A DNA stretch of 64,000 bases, taken from the NCBI GenBank assembly GCA_964247055.1, contig OZ176057.1:5084001-5148000 (forward strand). Direction: 5' to 3'. A program made the translations under genes and the position numbers. Positions 12,802-28,800 of this stretch are shown here, piece by piece. The DNA comes from Paragordius varius (lineage: Eukaryota; Nematomorpha). Positions within the stretch are counted from its first letter, which is position 1; each line of letters opens with the position of its first letter. The notes below the pieces were generated by a model. It was not told the DNA's origin and searched no databases. It worked only from the letters and a program-made list of their open reading frames with translations.

Positions 12802-13528
12802 TTATGCCCATACCTAAAACATATAAAATTACAAAAAAAAGTGAAAATATAACGAAAAATAAAAAGATAATAATATAATAATTAAAATTATACTATGGAA
12901 AAAACATAGCAATATAAAAAGTATTTTAGTTTATAAGAGACAACCCCATACTTTATTAAAACTTATTTTTTCCTTTATAAATCATATAATTCAAATTGTA
13001 AAATATATGATTGTAAATTCACACCTCTATTTTATACTTCTTAGTTTAAAACAATGTGTTTTAATTAAAAAAAATAAGATGATAAAAGTATGGGGTTGTC
13101 TGTTTTAGAAAAAAAATTTTGTCTTTATATTTATATATTTTGTCCGAATAATTTCAATTTTTTACTTATTTTTATATTTTTTTTTCAAAAATAAAATGTT
13201 AAAATTTTTATTAATATTAGTTTTTAATACTCCCTCCAAAAAAATAGTTTTATTTTTAATAAAAGTTAAATTTTTATCAAAAATAGACTATAGTCTTAGT
13301 TTGCCTTATATTTAAACTTCTTACTGTAAAACTGCAAAACATATATATTTATAAAAAAAACCAAGAGTTAAATGACAATGTTTGTTTTAAAAAGCGATGA
13401 AATTATACGGACAACGTAAAAATATAAAGTCAAATATTTTAGTGTTCAAAAGACAACCCCATATTTTTTAAATCTATTTTTTTGAATATAACTCTTTTTT
13501 TTATATTGCAAAGTGCGAAGTAGATATA

Positions 13529-13559
<31 letters not shown>

Positions 13560-16500
13560 CACTAAAACAATCAATTTGATTTTACCATTGGTTATTAAAT
13601 AGCTTATAGAGGAAAAATTAAAGTTTTAAAAAGTATGGGGTTGTCTTTTATTAAAAAATATTTTTCTTTATATTTTTAAGTATTGTCCGTATATTTTTGC
13701 TGTAAATGTCAACTCGCCGTGACACATTTCAAATGTTTAAATATACAAATGTTTTATAGCAAGTTTTCAAAAAGCCAAACATATTTTATCAAAAAATTTA
13801 ATTCACAATATTTTTTATCACACGAAAATTATTTTTTGAAGATAATAAGTTTTTTACAGAGATAATTGAATCCCAACACGACGTCTATCATCACAAAACA
13901 CGAAAACCTTATTTGAAAAAAACTAAAAAAATTTCTTTTTTGTCACTTGACAAAAACCCAAATATTAATCAAAAAACCATCAAAATTAAGTTAAAACCCA
14001 ATAAATACACAAAAAAACAAACCAAACACCAATAAAAAACTATTTTATTGAAAAATAAAGTTTTAAGTATTTTAAAAACCCACTAAAAAATATTTCAAAA
14101 AAATTTTATTTAAAAAAAGTTTTTTACAAGTATAGTTGAATCCCACAAAGTGGCACATTTTAAATGTATAAATTTTACTCTTGACAAAAAGCCAAAAATT
14201 TATAAGAAAACCATTAAAATTAGTCAAAACCCAATATAAATAAAAAAACAAACCAAATACCAATAAAAAACTATTTTATTGAAAAAATACAAAAAAATTT
14301 CAAATTTTTATTAAAAAATTTTTTTTACATGTATAGTTGAATCCCAACTCGAAGTGGCACATTTCAAATGTATAAATTTTACTATCACTTGACAAAAACT
14401 CAAAAATTTATCAAAAAACCCCATCAAAATTAAGTCAAAACCCAATAAATACATAAAAAACAAACCAACCACCAATAAAAAACTATTTTATCAAAAAATT
14501 AAGTTTTAAGTATTTTAAAACCCAAAAATACGCATAAAAAACAAATAATATTTTGAAAAAAATTTTATTAAAAAAATGTTTTTTACACGTATAGTTGAGT
14601 CCCAACTCGATGTAGCGAATTCAATCATACCAATAAAATTAAGTCAAAACCCAAATGTCCATAAAAAAACAACCAAACACCAATAAAAAACTATTTTATC
14701 GAAAAATCAAGTTTTTAAGTATTTTAAAACCCAAAAATACATAAAAATTACAAAAAAAATTTAATTTTTATTTCAAATAAAAAAAAATTTTTTACACGTA
14801 TAATTGAATCCCAACTCGATGTAGCGAATTCAATCATAACCCATCAAAATTAAGTCAAAACCCAAAAATCGATACATAAAAAACAAACCAAACATCAATA
14901 AAAAACTATTTTATTGAAAATCAAGTTTTAAGAAATTTTAAAACCCAAAAATACATAAAAAAGCAAAAAATATTTCAAAAAATTTTTTATTAAAAAAATG
15001 TTTTTTACACGTGGATTCCTACTAGACATGGCACATTTGAAATGTATGGTTTTACTGTCACTTGACAAAAACTCAAAAATTTATCAAAAAACCATCACAA
15101 TTATCTTAAAACCCAATGAATAAACAAAAAAAAAACCAAAAACCAATAAAAAACTATTTTATCGAAAAATCAAGTTTTATGTATTTTAAAACCCAAAAAA
15201 TACATAAAAATTACAAAATAATTTCAAAAAAAGTTAATTTTTTTACACGTATGGTTGAATCCCAATCGATGTAGCGAATTCAATCATACCATCACAATTA
15301 GGTTAAAACCCAATGAATACACAAAAAAACAAACCAACCACCAATAAAAAACTATTTTCTTGAAAACTCAAGTTTTAAGAAATTTTCATAAAAAAACAAA
15401 AAATATTTCGAAAAAATTTTTATTAAAAAAAAGTTTTTTATACGTATAGTTGAGTCCCAACTCGAAGTGGCACATTTGAAATGTATAATTTTACTGTCAC
15501 TTGACAAAAACTCAAAAAATTATCAAAAAACCATCACAATTAAGTTAAAACCCAATGAATACACAAAAAACAAACCAACCACCAATAAAAAACTATTTTC
15601 TTGAAAACCCAAGTTTTAAAAACAAAATATTTCAAATAATTTTTATTTCAAATAAATAAAAGTTAATTTTTTTACACGTATGGTTGAATCCCAACTCGAA
15701 GTAGCAAAAGCCGTACCATCCGGGCTAGTTTGAAGGCTACTTATTCGATTTTCATGTCCGTATAATTGACAAATTCGTTGACACTTTAAACTGTCCCAAA
15801 CGTTTACAGTGAAATCATTGTAACCGGCAAATAGGAGTCTCCCTTTATATTGGTTTTTTAGTGTTAAAAATTTCGTTTAATGTATATGATACATATACCA
15901 TTAAAACTTCAAATTCACCCCCTTGTACAATTCAAATTCACTTGAACTATTCATATTCACACTTTAACAATTCAAATTCACCCTTGAAAACTTTAATCAA
16001 ATTTAGTCCTAGAATAATTCGCATCTTCCCTTAAACAATTCAAATTCACCCTTGAACAATTTTAATTTTTTGAACAATTCAATTTCACCCTTAAACAATG
16101 CGAATTCACCCTAAAAATAAATAATGAGTTTTCTAAGATTAATAAAATTACCAATATTTTTTAATATTTTAACAAATAAGTTTTTGTTTGAAATTAAAAT
16201 AAGACAAAGCAAATAATAAACTAAGCCATAAGAGATATAGTTAATATTAATAATGAGTTACATTAGCTGCCCGAAAACACGTAATTTAATATTAGGGTGC
16301 TTTTAAATTGTTTGAAAGTGAATTTGAATTCTAAATGGTATATACAGTTTAAATTGGAATTATACGGATAAAACGTAAAATTATAAAGACAAATATTCTT
16401 TTGCTAAAAGACAACCCAACCATACTTATTAAATCTGAATTCTTTTTTATTATAAATCACGGTTTTAAATTGCAAAGTAGGAATATTAAACTGTATATTG

Positions 16501-17624
16501 ATACCACAATTAATTTAACAGCGGCAAGTAAATATTTTATCTAAGAAAAAATAAAATTTAAAAAATATATGGTTTTTTCTTTTAAAAACCAAATATTTGT
16601 CCCTATATATTTGTATGTCGTTTGGTCCGTATAATTTCAATTTCGCCTGTTGTAAGTGCTCTGCTTATTTGTATATTAAAAATGTTTAAAAACATATATA
16701 CCATTTACAATTCAAATCCACACCCTCAAATAAAATATATATTTTTTAAGATTAATAAAATTACCAATATTTTTTAATATTTTAACAAATAAGTTTTTGT
16801 TTGAAATTAAAATAATACAAAGAAAATAATAAATTAAGCCATAAGGATATATTTCATATTTATATTATATTAGCGGTCCGAAAAGACATAATTTATTTTT
16901 AGGGTGAATTTGAATTGTTCGAGGGTGAATTTGAATTGTTCAAGGGTGAATTTTAACTGTAAATGGTATAAGTTAGATATTGCAAGCTCTCTCTCCTAAT
17001 CACCCTGTCTGAGAAAAGCTACAAAGTATAAGCTTTTTTGATTTTTTTAGAATAAAGATCTAATTGTTTCCTATAAGTTTATAATATAATAAAAATTAAA
17101 ACAATAAATTTTTTTGCCTGTAAAGACAACCATACTTTGCCAAAACTTGTAGTTATAAAAAAAATAACCGAACGTTTTGGGTTATATAAAAATATCTGGT
17201 ATTCATTTTGCCTTTAATAACATTTCAATTTTTATTATAGAATTTTAAATAAAAAAAGATGTGTTTTTTAGTTTTTTTTTTTGTTTTAAAAGTGTTAAAA
17301 TAATATTAGATTTAAATTTAAAACATTAATATGAATATACTATTGATTGCATAGATTTTAATAAATTTAAGAATCCCTTTCAAAAAATGATTGTATACCA
17401 TTTGTAGTTCAAATTCATCCTCGAACAATTCAAATTCACCCTAAAAATAAATTATGTGTTTTTGAACTAACATAACTCATCATTAATATGAAATATATCT
17501 TTATGGCATAGTTTATTATTTTTACAGTATTATATTAATTTCAAACGTTTTTTAATCTTTAAAACATAATTTTATTTTAGGGTGAATTTGAGTTGTTCAA
17601 GGATGAATTTGAACTGTAAAATGG

Positions 17625-17655
<31 letters not shown>

Positions 17656-20436
17656 TTTGATAAATTAAAGTTTGTTAAAAAGGGATAGTTAGTTAAGATA
17701 AGTAATAAATTTTGATATTTATGAAAAAATATCACTTTTTTAAAATCCTTTTTTTATAAAAAATTGTAAATTTAATTACCACTAAGGGAAAAATCAAGGG
17801 AGGAAACTCCAAAAATTATGCTTGATTTAGAAAATGTACAAATTTCTCGGTCGGCCCGTAAATCAAATAAACGGCACTATGCATATATGAAAAATAAAAT
17901 ATATTAAATATAAATGTTAATAATTTATAAAATATATAGTAAAAATTTAAATATAAAAACTGAAAGATTTTATAATTTCACCCTAGAATATATCATGTGT
18001 ATTTAGGATTAAAAATTAATTATATTTTTTATATTTTCAAAAAATAAAAATTTGTTTAAAATTGAAATAATACTGAAAAAATTATAAACTATGCCATAAA
18101 GATATAATAATAAGTTATATTAGCTGCCTGAAAACACAGATTTTATATTGAGGGTGAATTTGTATTGTAAATGGATATATAATTACAGTATAAATTGAAA
18201 TTATATAGGTAAAAAATAATAAAAAACTACATATTTTTTTCAATATAATTTTTTAAACTTAATTTTTTAAATTAAAACTCATTGTTTTAAACTGCAAAGA
18301 GTATAAATTAAAAATGTAAATTGGTAAAACAATCAATTATATATATTATATAATACTATAATTAAATAATTTATATAACAAAAAACCAACTAAGGTGTAA
18401 AAAGAATATTTTTCTTGTCTTTTTTAATGTGAATGTTTAAAATTATTTTGAATTTATAATATTTAAACATTTTAAAGCGTTTAAGCGTGAATTCGAAGTA
18501 TTAAAAAAGTGAATTAGAAATCAAAGGGCAAGAGTTAATTTTTTAGTGTTTAAGGGTAAAAATAAAATGTTCAAGAATAAATTTTGAGATGGTTTAAGGG
18601 TCATTTTAACATGCACACACACACACACACTATATATATATATATATATATATATATGCCATTTACACCACAAATTTACCCTTAAACATTTTAAATTCAC
18701 CCTTAATAATTTAAGAGTTTTTGAATATATTACAAATTTCTGTTTTCATAGTTTTAAAGATGAAATTTCGTTTAAAATTAACATATATTATAGAAAAATA
18801 ATGAAATATGACTATGACATAAAAAAATATTTTATATTAATATATTAAACCCCAAAACACAATAAATTTTTTAGGGTAAATTCCAAATGTTCAAGGGTGA
18901 ATTAGAAAAGTGTTTGGGGGTAAATTTTATAGGTTTAAAGTCTAAAATGATTAAGGGTGAATTTAAAATGTAAAGGTATACAACATAACTTATTTTTAGG
19001 GTAAAATTTAAAGTGTTTAAGGGTTAATTTAAAGTGTAAATGGTATCTAACATTATTTATTTTTAGGGTGAAATTAAAGTGTAAGGGTGAATATAACATA
19101 ATTTATTTTTAGGGTGAAATTTAAGGTGTTTAAGGGTGAAATTTACAATGTTTATGGGGTATTCACGGTTGATGTTAGGATGAATTTGAATCAATTTAAA
19201 AAGTTTATGGAATACTCTAAAGGAATTAAAACGCGTGTGTGGCGATTAAGAGATATCTCTGTTTTTTAATGTATACCATTTACAGTACAAATTCACCCTC
19301 GAACAATTCAAATTCACCCTAAAAATAAATTACGTGTTTTCGAACTAATATAACTAATTATTAATACGCATTTATGTTTATGGTGTATATTTTATTATTT
19401 TTTCAGTATTATTTTAATTTTATACATAATTTTTATTTTTTTAAAAATATATAAAATATAGGTAACTTTTAATCTTAAAAAACTTATATTTTATTTGAGG
19501 GTGAATTATAATTGTTCAAGGGTGAATTTGAATTGGTCAAGGGTGAATTTAAGTCAATAATTTAGAGAGTTTAAGGAATACTCTAAAGGGGGAGATTAAA
19601 CTGTGTTTTTTAATGTACTTACAATAATTAAATTACTCAAAAAAGTTATGTTAAGTTAATCAAAAAATGCTTTATAAACAAATCTCACTCAATCAAAACA
19701 CCTCAAAATTTTTAACTCCAAAATTTTTAACCTAAAATTTCATGAAAGTTTATAAAAATTTTATAAAATTTGCATAAAATTCATAAAATTATAGAAATTT
19801 CGTAAAATTTCATGAAAGTTTATAAAAATTTATAAAAATTTCATGAAAATTTGCATAAAATTCATAAAATTTATAGAAATTTCGTAAAATTTTCATGAAA
19901 AATTTATACTGTGGCATCGTCAGAGCCCGTAGCAAATGCATCTCCGCTCGGATAAAATCTTACGGTATTTATGTCGGCTGTGTGTTGGCCTTGAAAGGTT
20001 TGAACACTTTTGCCTGTTCTCATGTCCCATACTATGGCTGTTTTGTCGCAACCCTTTGAAAAATAAAAAATAAATATGTGACAAAGATTTTTTTTTAATA
20101 TATATACCATTTACAATTAAAATTCACCCCCTTTTCAAATTTACCCTTGAACATTTCATATTAAATTTTACCCTTGAACAATTCAAATTCACCCTCATAT
20201 AAATTATGTTTTTTACAATTAATCATCTCATGAAGTTTAAAAGTAAAATCAATTAAAATTCTCATGTCCCAAACGATGGCTGTTTTGTCGCAACCCTTTG
20301 AAATGATATGTGACAAAAAATTTTTTAATATATAAAAATTTTGAGTTTTATAAACTTTAAACTTAATTACAATTCTCATATATCACAAACTATGACAGTT
20401 TTGTCGCAACCCTTAAAATAATAAGTGACAAAATTT

Positions 20437-20509
<73 letters not shown>

Positions 20510-21803
20510 ATTTACAATTCAAATTTACCCCCTTACACAATTCAAATTCACCCCCTTAAACAATTCATATTCACCCTTGAAGAATTCACCCAAAAATATG
20601 TGACAAATAAATGTGACAATTTTTTTAATATATATGCCATTTACCATTTTCAAATTCATACCCCTTAACAATTAAAATTTACCCTTGAACAATTTATTTT
20701 ACCCTTAAATGATTCAAATTCACCCTTATATAATTCATATTCACCCTTGAAGAATTCAAATTCACCCGCTTGAACAATTCAAATTCACCCCCGTGAACAA
20801 TTCATATTCACCATTGATAAATTCATACCATTTACAATTCAAATTCACCCTCATATAAATTATGTTTTTTACAATTAATCATCTCATGAAGTTTAAAAGT
20901 AAAATGAATTAAAATTCTCATATATCTCAAACTATGGCTGTTTTGTCGCAACCCTTAATATGAAAAATGAATATGTGACAAAAAAAATTTTAATATATAA
21001 AAATTTTGAGTTTTATAAAATAACTTTAAACCTTGAAAATTAATTAAAATTCTCACATGTCCAAAACTATGGTTGTTTTGTCGCAACCCTTGAAATAATA
21101 TGTGACAAATTTTTTTTTATAAGTATTAAAAAATGAAAATTTTGATTTTTATGCAAATAACTTTAAACCTCGTAATCAGTTTATCATTTTATGAAAATAA
21201 CTTTAAACCTTGAATTAATTAAAATTCTCATATATCCTAAACTATGGCTGTTTTGTCGTAACCCTTTATTGAAATAAAAAATATTTAATATGTGACAAAA
21301 TTTTTTTTAATATATATACCATTTACAATTCAAATTCACCCCCTTAACAATTCAAACTTACCCCCTTAAACAATTCAAATTCCCCCCTTAACAATTCAAA
21401 CTTACCACCTTAAACAATTCAAATTCCCCCCTTAACAATTTATAACATTTACAATTCAAATTCACACTTGAATTATTCAAATTCACCCTCAAATAAATTA
21501 TGTTTTTTGCAATGAATCATTTTATAAAAAAAAGTTTAAAAGGGGAAAATTAAATTATGATTCTCATATATTCCAAACTATAGCTGTTTTGTCGCAACCC
21601 TTAAAATAAATAAAAATTAAATGATATGGCAAAAAAAATTTACTATTAAAGAGTAATTTTTATAAAATAACTTTAACCCTTGTACGAAATTTGTCATTTT
21701 ATGATAAAAAAAATAAAAAAAATATTAATTAAAATTCACATGTCCTAAACTATGGCTGTTTTGTCGCAACCCCTTGAAAAATAAAAAATATGTAACAAAA
21801 ATT

Positions 21804-21850
<47 letters not shown>

Positions 21851-24800
21851 ATTTACAATTCAATACCCCTTGAACAATTCAAATTCAAACCCCTTAAACA
21901 ATTCAAATTCATCCCCTTAAACAATTCAAATTCAAATCCCTTATACAATTCAAATTCATCCCCTTAAACAATTCAAATTCAAACCCCTTAAACAATTCAA
22001 ATTGATCCCCTTGAACAATTCAAATTCAAACTCAAATAAAATATATGTTTTTTTTAAATTAAAAATTACCTATATTTTTATATATTTAAAAAAATAAAAA
22101 TTTTGTTTTAAATTAAAATAATGCTGAAAAAATAATGAACTATACCACAGAGATATGTTTCATATTAATAATGAGTTATATTAGTCGTCCGAAAACACAT
22201 AATTTATTTTTAGGGTGAATTTGAATTGTCAAGGGCGGAGAATTTGAATTGTTCGATTGTGAATTTGAATTGTTCAAGGGACACTTGAACTGTAAATGGT
22301 ATATAATTTTAATTTTTATAAAATTTAAACCTTGTAAGCGAGTTTATCATTTTATGAAAAAAGTTTAAAATAATTATCCCAAACTATGGCTGTTTTGTCG
22401 CAACCCTTTAATATGTGATAAATAAAAAAAACTAAATTTTATAAAAATAAATTTAGATTTTTACTCTGACATTTTAAGATTTATTTGGGTGATAAAAATC
22501 TGAAACGGTTTCAAATCAGTTCCTTTTTGCTTATAATTTCGGATTCGGTTCCATATAAAAACCGTTTTCAAAAATGGTTTTTGCCCAAAAATTTTTTGGT
22601 TTCGGTTCCGATTCGTTTAATTATTAGCAAAAATTTTGTCTCTAATTATTAATTCACAAATAGAATGTACACCTCCATAAAATCGTTGATAGTAAGTAAT
22701 TATAATATTATGTTATGCGCAACGTAAAAATTATATAAATCAGTGTATTTTCATTTTAAATATATATATATATGTGAAAGGAAAACTAACAAATAACGTT
22801 TAACATATGTATAATTGTAAAAATAGTTGAAAAAAAATTAAAAAATTGTTTTAAAACTTAAATAATTGTGAAAAATTGCAAAGAGAATGGAATGGAGATG
22901 TATGTATAATGGTAATAACACACAATCAATTGTGTATTTTACGATTGTAGTTAAATATGTTTTTTTATCGGATTTTGATGAAAAAAAATTATGTTCTTAT
23001 ATATTTTCACACACATTTTGTCCCTAAAACTCAAATTTTTTACTGTAAAAAATTATAAAACTAAAACCCCAGAAACAAAAACATTTTGTCCGTAAAACTC
23101 AAATTTTTTACTGTAAAAAATTATAAAACTAAAACCCCAGAAACAAAAACATTTCCAGTTTCAGTTGGAGATATGTGAAGGGACATGACATCAGCTGTGT
23201 GCCCATGGAAAGATTGAACCATACTGCTGCATTCAACATCCCAGAGGGCGCATATACTATCCCCACTGCCCGTTAAAATCTAAAGTTTTAAAAAATGACT
23301 AATAATTTTAATAAAAACATTTTAAAAATGATAAAAATAAAAATACTTTTTTTTTAAATTTAATTAACACACAAAATAAAAGTTTACTTTATTTAAAAGT
23401 TTTAAATTTTGGTTATATATATATATATATATATATATCTTTATGGCATAGTATATATTTTTTAAGTATTATGTTAATAAATGTTTATTTTTTATATAAA
23501 ATTAATCCTAAAAAACACATAATATATTTTGAAGTGATTTTGAATTGGAAATGTAAATTTAAAGTGTAAATGATAATATATATTTAAACTTTGAAAAAAG
23601 TGTTTAAAAAACATCTATCAGAGAGCATATACTATCCCCACTGCCTGTTCTATTTTATTCAAATAAAATTTAATTAAATAAAAAAATTTGTTTATATATA
23701 TATATATATATATAGTTTAGAAGCAACATATAATAACCCCACTGTCTGTTAACACAATTTTTAAATGCAAAAAAAATATAAAATATATTTTATAAATTAA
23801 ATTTTTTATTAAATTTCTTTTTTATATTAATTTAAATATACCGTTTTCACGTTAAATTCAAATTCATCCTAAAAATAAATTATGTGTTTTCAAACTAATA
23901 TAACTCATTATTAAAATGTATATATTTGTATGGCATAGTATTTATTATTTTTTAGATATATTAAAATATAGGTAATTTTTAATCTTAATAAACATATATT
24001 ATTTGAGGATGAATTTGAATTGTTCAGGATGAATTTGAATTTTTTAAGGTGAATTTGAATTTTAATGGTATATTATATATCTATATATAAAGAGGCTTAT
24101 GAAAATAAATATTTTTTATTAATTTTATAATTTTTTTCAAAAATATTATATAATATATTAATTTGATAAAAAAATAATAAGTTTATAATAATGCTTAAAC
24201 TTTTTACTTTTTTGTATATTTAATTTAAGAAAAAAGCGATATATCCCCATCTGAAATGAATATTTTATTAATTTGTTTCAAAAATAATACAGTAAAAATT
24301 GAAATTTTCTAGACAAAACGTAAAAATATAAAGACAAATATTTTTTTCAAAAGACAACCTCCGTACCATTGTAAATCTTGATTTTTCCTATTTTGTAACA
24401 CAGTAGTGTATGGTAATAAGAAAGGAAATAATTTTTATTCAACATTTTGTTGTTTTTTTCCATACACTACTGTGTTGTGTTGCAAATTGCCCCCTACTAT
24501 ACTATAGTGTGAAATAATTAAAATTTATACTGTAAATTCATAAAAAAACCGCATATAAATATAGAGAAAAATTGAAATTTTCTAGACAAAACGTAAAAAT
24601 ATAAAGACAAATATTTTTTTCAAAAGACAACTCCATACTTTTTAAACTTGATTTTTCCTAAATCCAATATGTATTTTAATGGTTGCTTATTGAACACTTA
24701 GGGCAATTTGCAACAATACAGTAGTGTATGGAAAAAAAGAAACGAATTATGTTTATTCAACATTTTGTTGCTTTTTCCCATACATTACTGTGGGTTGCAA

Positions 24801-25807
24801 ATTGTCCTACTATAGTGTGAAATAATTAAAATGCCATAATATTGTAAATGATTAATAATTATACAATTGCAAAATATATAATTGATTGTGTTACCACAAT
24901 TGACATGTCTATTTCATACAGTGGCAAAAATTGAAAATATACGGGGACAAAACGTAAAAATATAAAGACAAATATTTTTTTAATCATAGACAACACCATA
25001 CTTTTTATATATTGCGTTTTTTTTAAATTATAACTATTGTTTTAAATAACAAAGTATCAAATAGAGAGCTATATATTGGTAACACAATCAATTACATTAT
25101 TTTACGATTGTTATTAAATGATTTAAGTAGCATAAATTAAGGGAAAATTATGGTTATCTTTTACAAGTATATTTTTACGTTGTTTTGTCCGTATAATTCC
25201 AATTTTTACAGAAAAGAATAATTAAGAAAAAGAAGTTTAATTATTAATGTAAGATAAAATATATTTTAGATATTCTCCCCATCGCCTGTTTAAATCTAAG
25301 ATTATTGGTTTAAAAAATGTTTTAAATTAAATAATATATAAAATATATTACAGTAAATATTGAAAATATACGGACAAAACTTAAAAATATTTAAAAAAAT
25401 TAAGATTTAAAAATATTGTCTTTTAAAAAATATTTGTCTTAATTTTACGTTGTTTTATCTGTCCGATTATATAATTTTAATTTTTACTGTAAAAAAGCAT
25501 TAATAAAAATTATTTACATTTATTTTTTAAAGAAATAAATAAATAAAATTTTAAAATTTATTGAAAAATTTAAAAAATATTAAACTTGTTGATCTAATCC
25601 TGCAAAAGTACAGGCTGACATATAACTCGTGTGAGTAGCTACCGTTTTTTTCCGAACTAAAAAATATAAAATTAAAATTTTTTATTAAAAAATAGATTTT
25701 TATTAATTTTAAATATTTTTTAATATATATCATATTAAAAAATCTTAAAATAATTAATAAAATTAATAAAAAGCGCACATAAATACATATTATATATATA
25801 TATATAT

Positions 25808-25855
<48 letters not shown>

Positions 25856-28800
25856 ATATTGCGTAATTAAAATTTGAAAAGTAATCTCCATTTTATCAAT
25901 AAATACCATTTACAATTCAAATTCACACTTGAACAATTCAAACTCACCCGTAAAATTAATTATGTGTTTTGGGGCTAATATAACTCATCATTAATATGAA
26001 ATATATTTTAATGACAAACTTTATTATTTTTTCCACATTATTTTAATTTTAAACAAAATTTTATATTTTAAAAATATATAAAAATAAAGGTATTTTTAAA
26101 TCTAAAAAAACATAATTTATTTCAGAATAAATTTATATTGTTAGAGGGGGAATTTAAATTGTAAATGGAATATCAGCTGTTCGTTTCAATCTTTGGAGGT
26201 GTCTAAATAGAAGTGACAAACAACACTATAAAATATACGTAAGCTATTTACCTTTTCTAAAACAATGAAAAACAATGTTTAATTATATTAATTTTTATTT
26301 AAAGCAAAACTTTTTAAACTGTAGTAGAGTATTTATTTATAAAATTGAGCTCTCTGGGCTATAAAATACCCCAAAAGGTAAACAAGGACAAAAGAAGTCA
26401 AAAGGTAATGAATAAAATGTTAACTAACTTTTTTTAAAAAAAAACTTAAAAAACAACCCTTGAAATTTAATTAAATTTCCAAAATGAAAATTAAAATATA
26501 GCAAAAACCTTATCAGTTTCCGGAGTTGTATTTTATTTTTTATCTATAAAATTTGTTTATTTTAATTTTATTATTACAAAAATTTAATAATATTTTTAAA
26601 AAAACATATATATATTTTTAGTAAATTATCCTTAACCTTCATTTCGGTTTTTTTTGTAAATTAGCGTTTGCATTCACAGTTGTTTTTGTATTAAATTTTA
26701 TATTAAAATCTTACCCACAAATCCTTAACCCTATCTTAAAATTGACTTCATTTACTTTGTTTTAAGTTTTTTTTTATTTTTTTAAATTTTTTTTAAATTT
26801 TTAGCTAACTTAAAATTTCAAAGATAAACCAAATCTCTTATAAATCCAGCATAATATATAAATAACCTTCGTTATCAGGCGCTGTATTTCAATTTGAAAG
26901 CTGAAAATATTAAAGTTCAAAATTTTTAATACTTTTCATAGAAATCAACCCCAAAATTTTTTGGTAAATTTTAACACCATATTATTGAGAAAACCTATAT
27001 ATTATATCTATAGTCACCGTTAAATTAGTTTCTACGCCTTTTTTGACAACCTATTGTATTAAAACATCAAAAGTCTAACACTAATATGCTATATATGCAA
27101 AAAAATAAAAAACCGCCTTTTTCTTTTCAAAATATAAAATCTAAAATCTTCTAATCTAAAAAATAAAACTTTTATCACTATCCGGTGCTGTATTTTCATT
27201 TTAATAGATAAAAATATCGTTTAAAGTTCATGAAAACCATCCCCCAAAATATTTAGTAAAATTATTAAGAATCTTATTTAAAAACATCAAATCCTAACAC
27301 TATTATAATATATATGCAAAAAATAAAAAAACCGACTTTTTCTTTTCAAAATATAAAATCAAAAATCTTCTAATCTAAAAAATAAAACTTTTATCACTAT
27401 CCGGCGCTGTATTTTGATTTTAAAAGATGAAAATATAGCTTTAAAAGTTCAAAATTTTACATATTTTTTATATAAACCAATTTTAACGCCATATTATTGA
27501 AATTTTTTAAAACATCAAAAGTCTAACACTGATATACTATATATGCAAAAAAAACCGACTTTTTTTCCAAAACATAAAATATAAAAAATTAAACTTTTAT
27601 TACTATCCGGTGCTGTATTTTGATTTTAAAAGCTTTAAAGTTTAAAATTTTTAATATTTTTTATAGAAACCATCCCCCAAAATATTTAGTAAAATTATTA
27701 AGAATCTTATTTAAAAACATCAAATCCTAACACTATTAAACTATATCCAAAAATAAAACCGACTTTTTTTCTTTTCAAAACATAGAAAATAAAAAATTAA
27801 CTTTCATCACTATCCGGCGCTGTATTTTGATTTTAAAAGCTTTAAAGTTCAAAATTTTTAATACTTTTCATAGAAACCATCCCCCAAAATATTTAGCAAA
27901 ATTATTAAGAATCTTTTTTAAAAACATCAAATCCAAACACTAATTAACAATATAAAAAAAACCGACTTTTTTTTCTTTTAAAAACATAAAATCTAAAATA
28001 TAAAACTTTCATTATTATCCAGTGCTGTATTTTGATTTTAAAAGTTCAAAATTTTACATATTTTTTATATAAACCAATTTTAACGCCATATTATTGAAAT
28101 TTTTTAAAACATCAAAAGTCTAACACTGATATACTATATATGCAAAAAAAACCGACTTTTTTTCCAAAACATAAAATATAAAAAATTAAACTTTTATTAC
28201 TATCCGGTAAAAGCTTTAAAGTTTAAAATTTTTAATATTTTTTATAGAAACCATCCCCCAAAATATTTAGTAAAATTATTAAGAATCTTATTTAAAAACA
28301 TCAAATCCTAACACTATTAAACTATATCCAAAAATAAAACCGACTTTTTTTCTTTTCAAAACATAGAAAATAAAAAATTAACTTTCATCACTATCCGGTG
28401 CTGTATTTTGATTTTAAAAGATGAAAATATAGCTTAAAAAGTTCAAATTTTGACAATTTTTTTATATAAACCAATTTTAACGCCATATTATTGAAATTTT
28501 TTAAAACATCAAAAGTCTAACACTGATATACTATATATGCAAAAAAACCGACTTTTTTTCTTTTCAAAGCATAAAATATAAAAAATAAAAAAACCGACTT
28601 TTTCTTTTCAAAACTTAAAATCTAAAATATAACTAACTTTCATCACTATCCGGCGCTGTATTTTGATTTTAAAGCTTTAAAGTTCAGATGTTTTTAATAC
28701 TTTTTATATGAACCAATTTTAATAAATTTTTGACGCCATTTTATTGAGAATTTTCAAAACTTAAAATCCTAACACTGATATACTATATATGCAAAAAATA

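Larger units (their letters stand above)
23610..25290 (-). repeat. Dispersed copies of the GNB5 exon 8 5' edge
   Basis: Three short relics of the exon 8 start (acceptor plus codons of LTGSGDS) lie at about 23618-23650, 23720-23752 and 25268-25290. The clearest matches the working exon over GGCAGTGGGGATAGTATATG. They are separated by MITEs in intron 7 and have drifted further than the copies in the other arrays. Confidence 0.7.
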
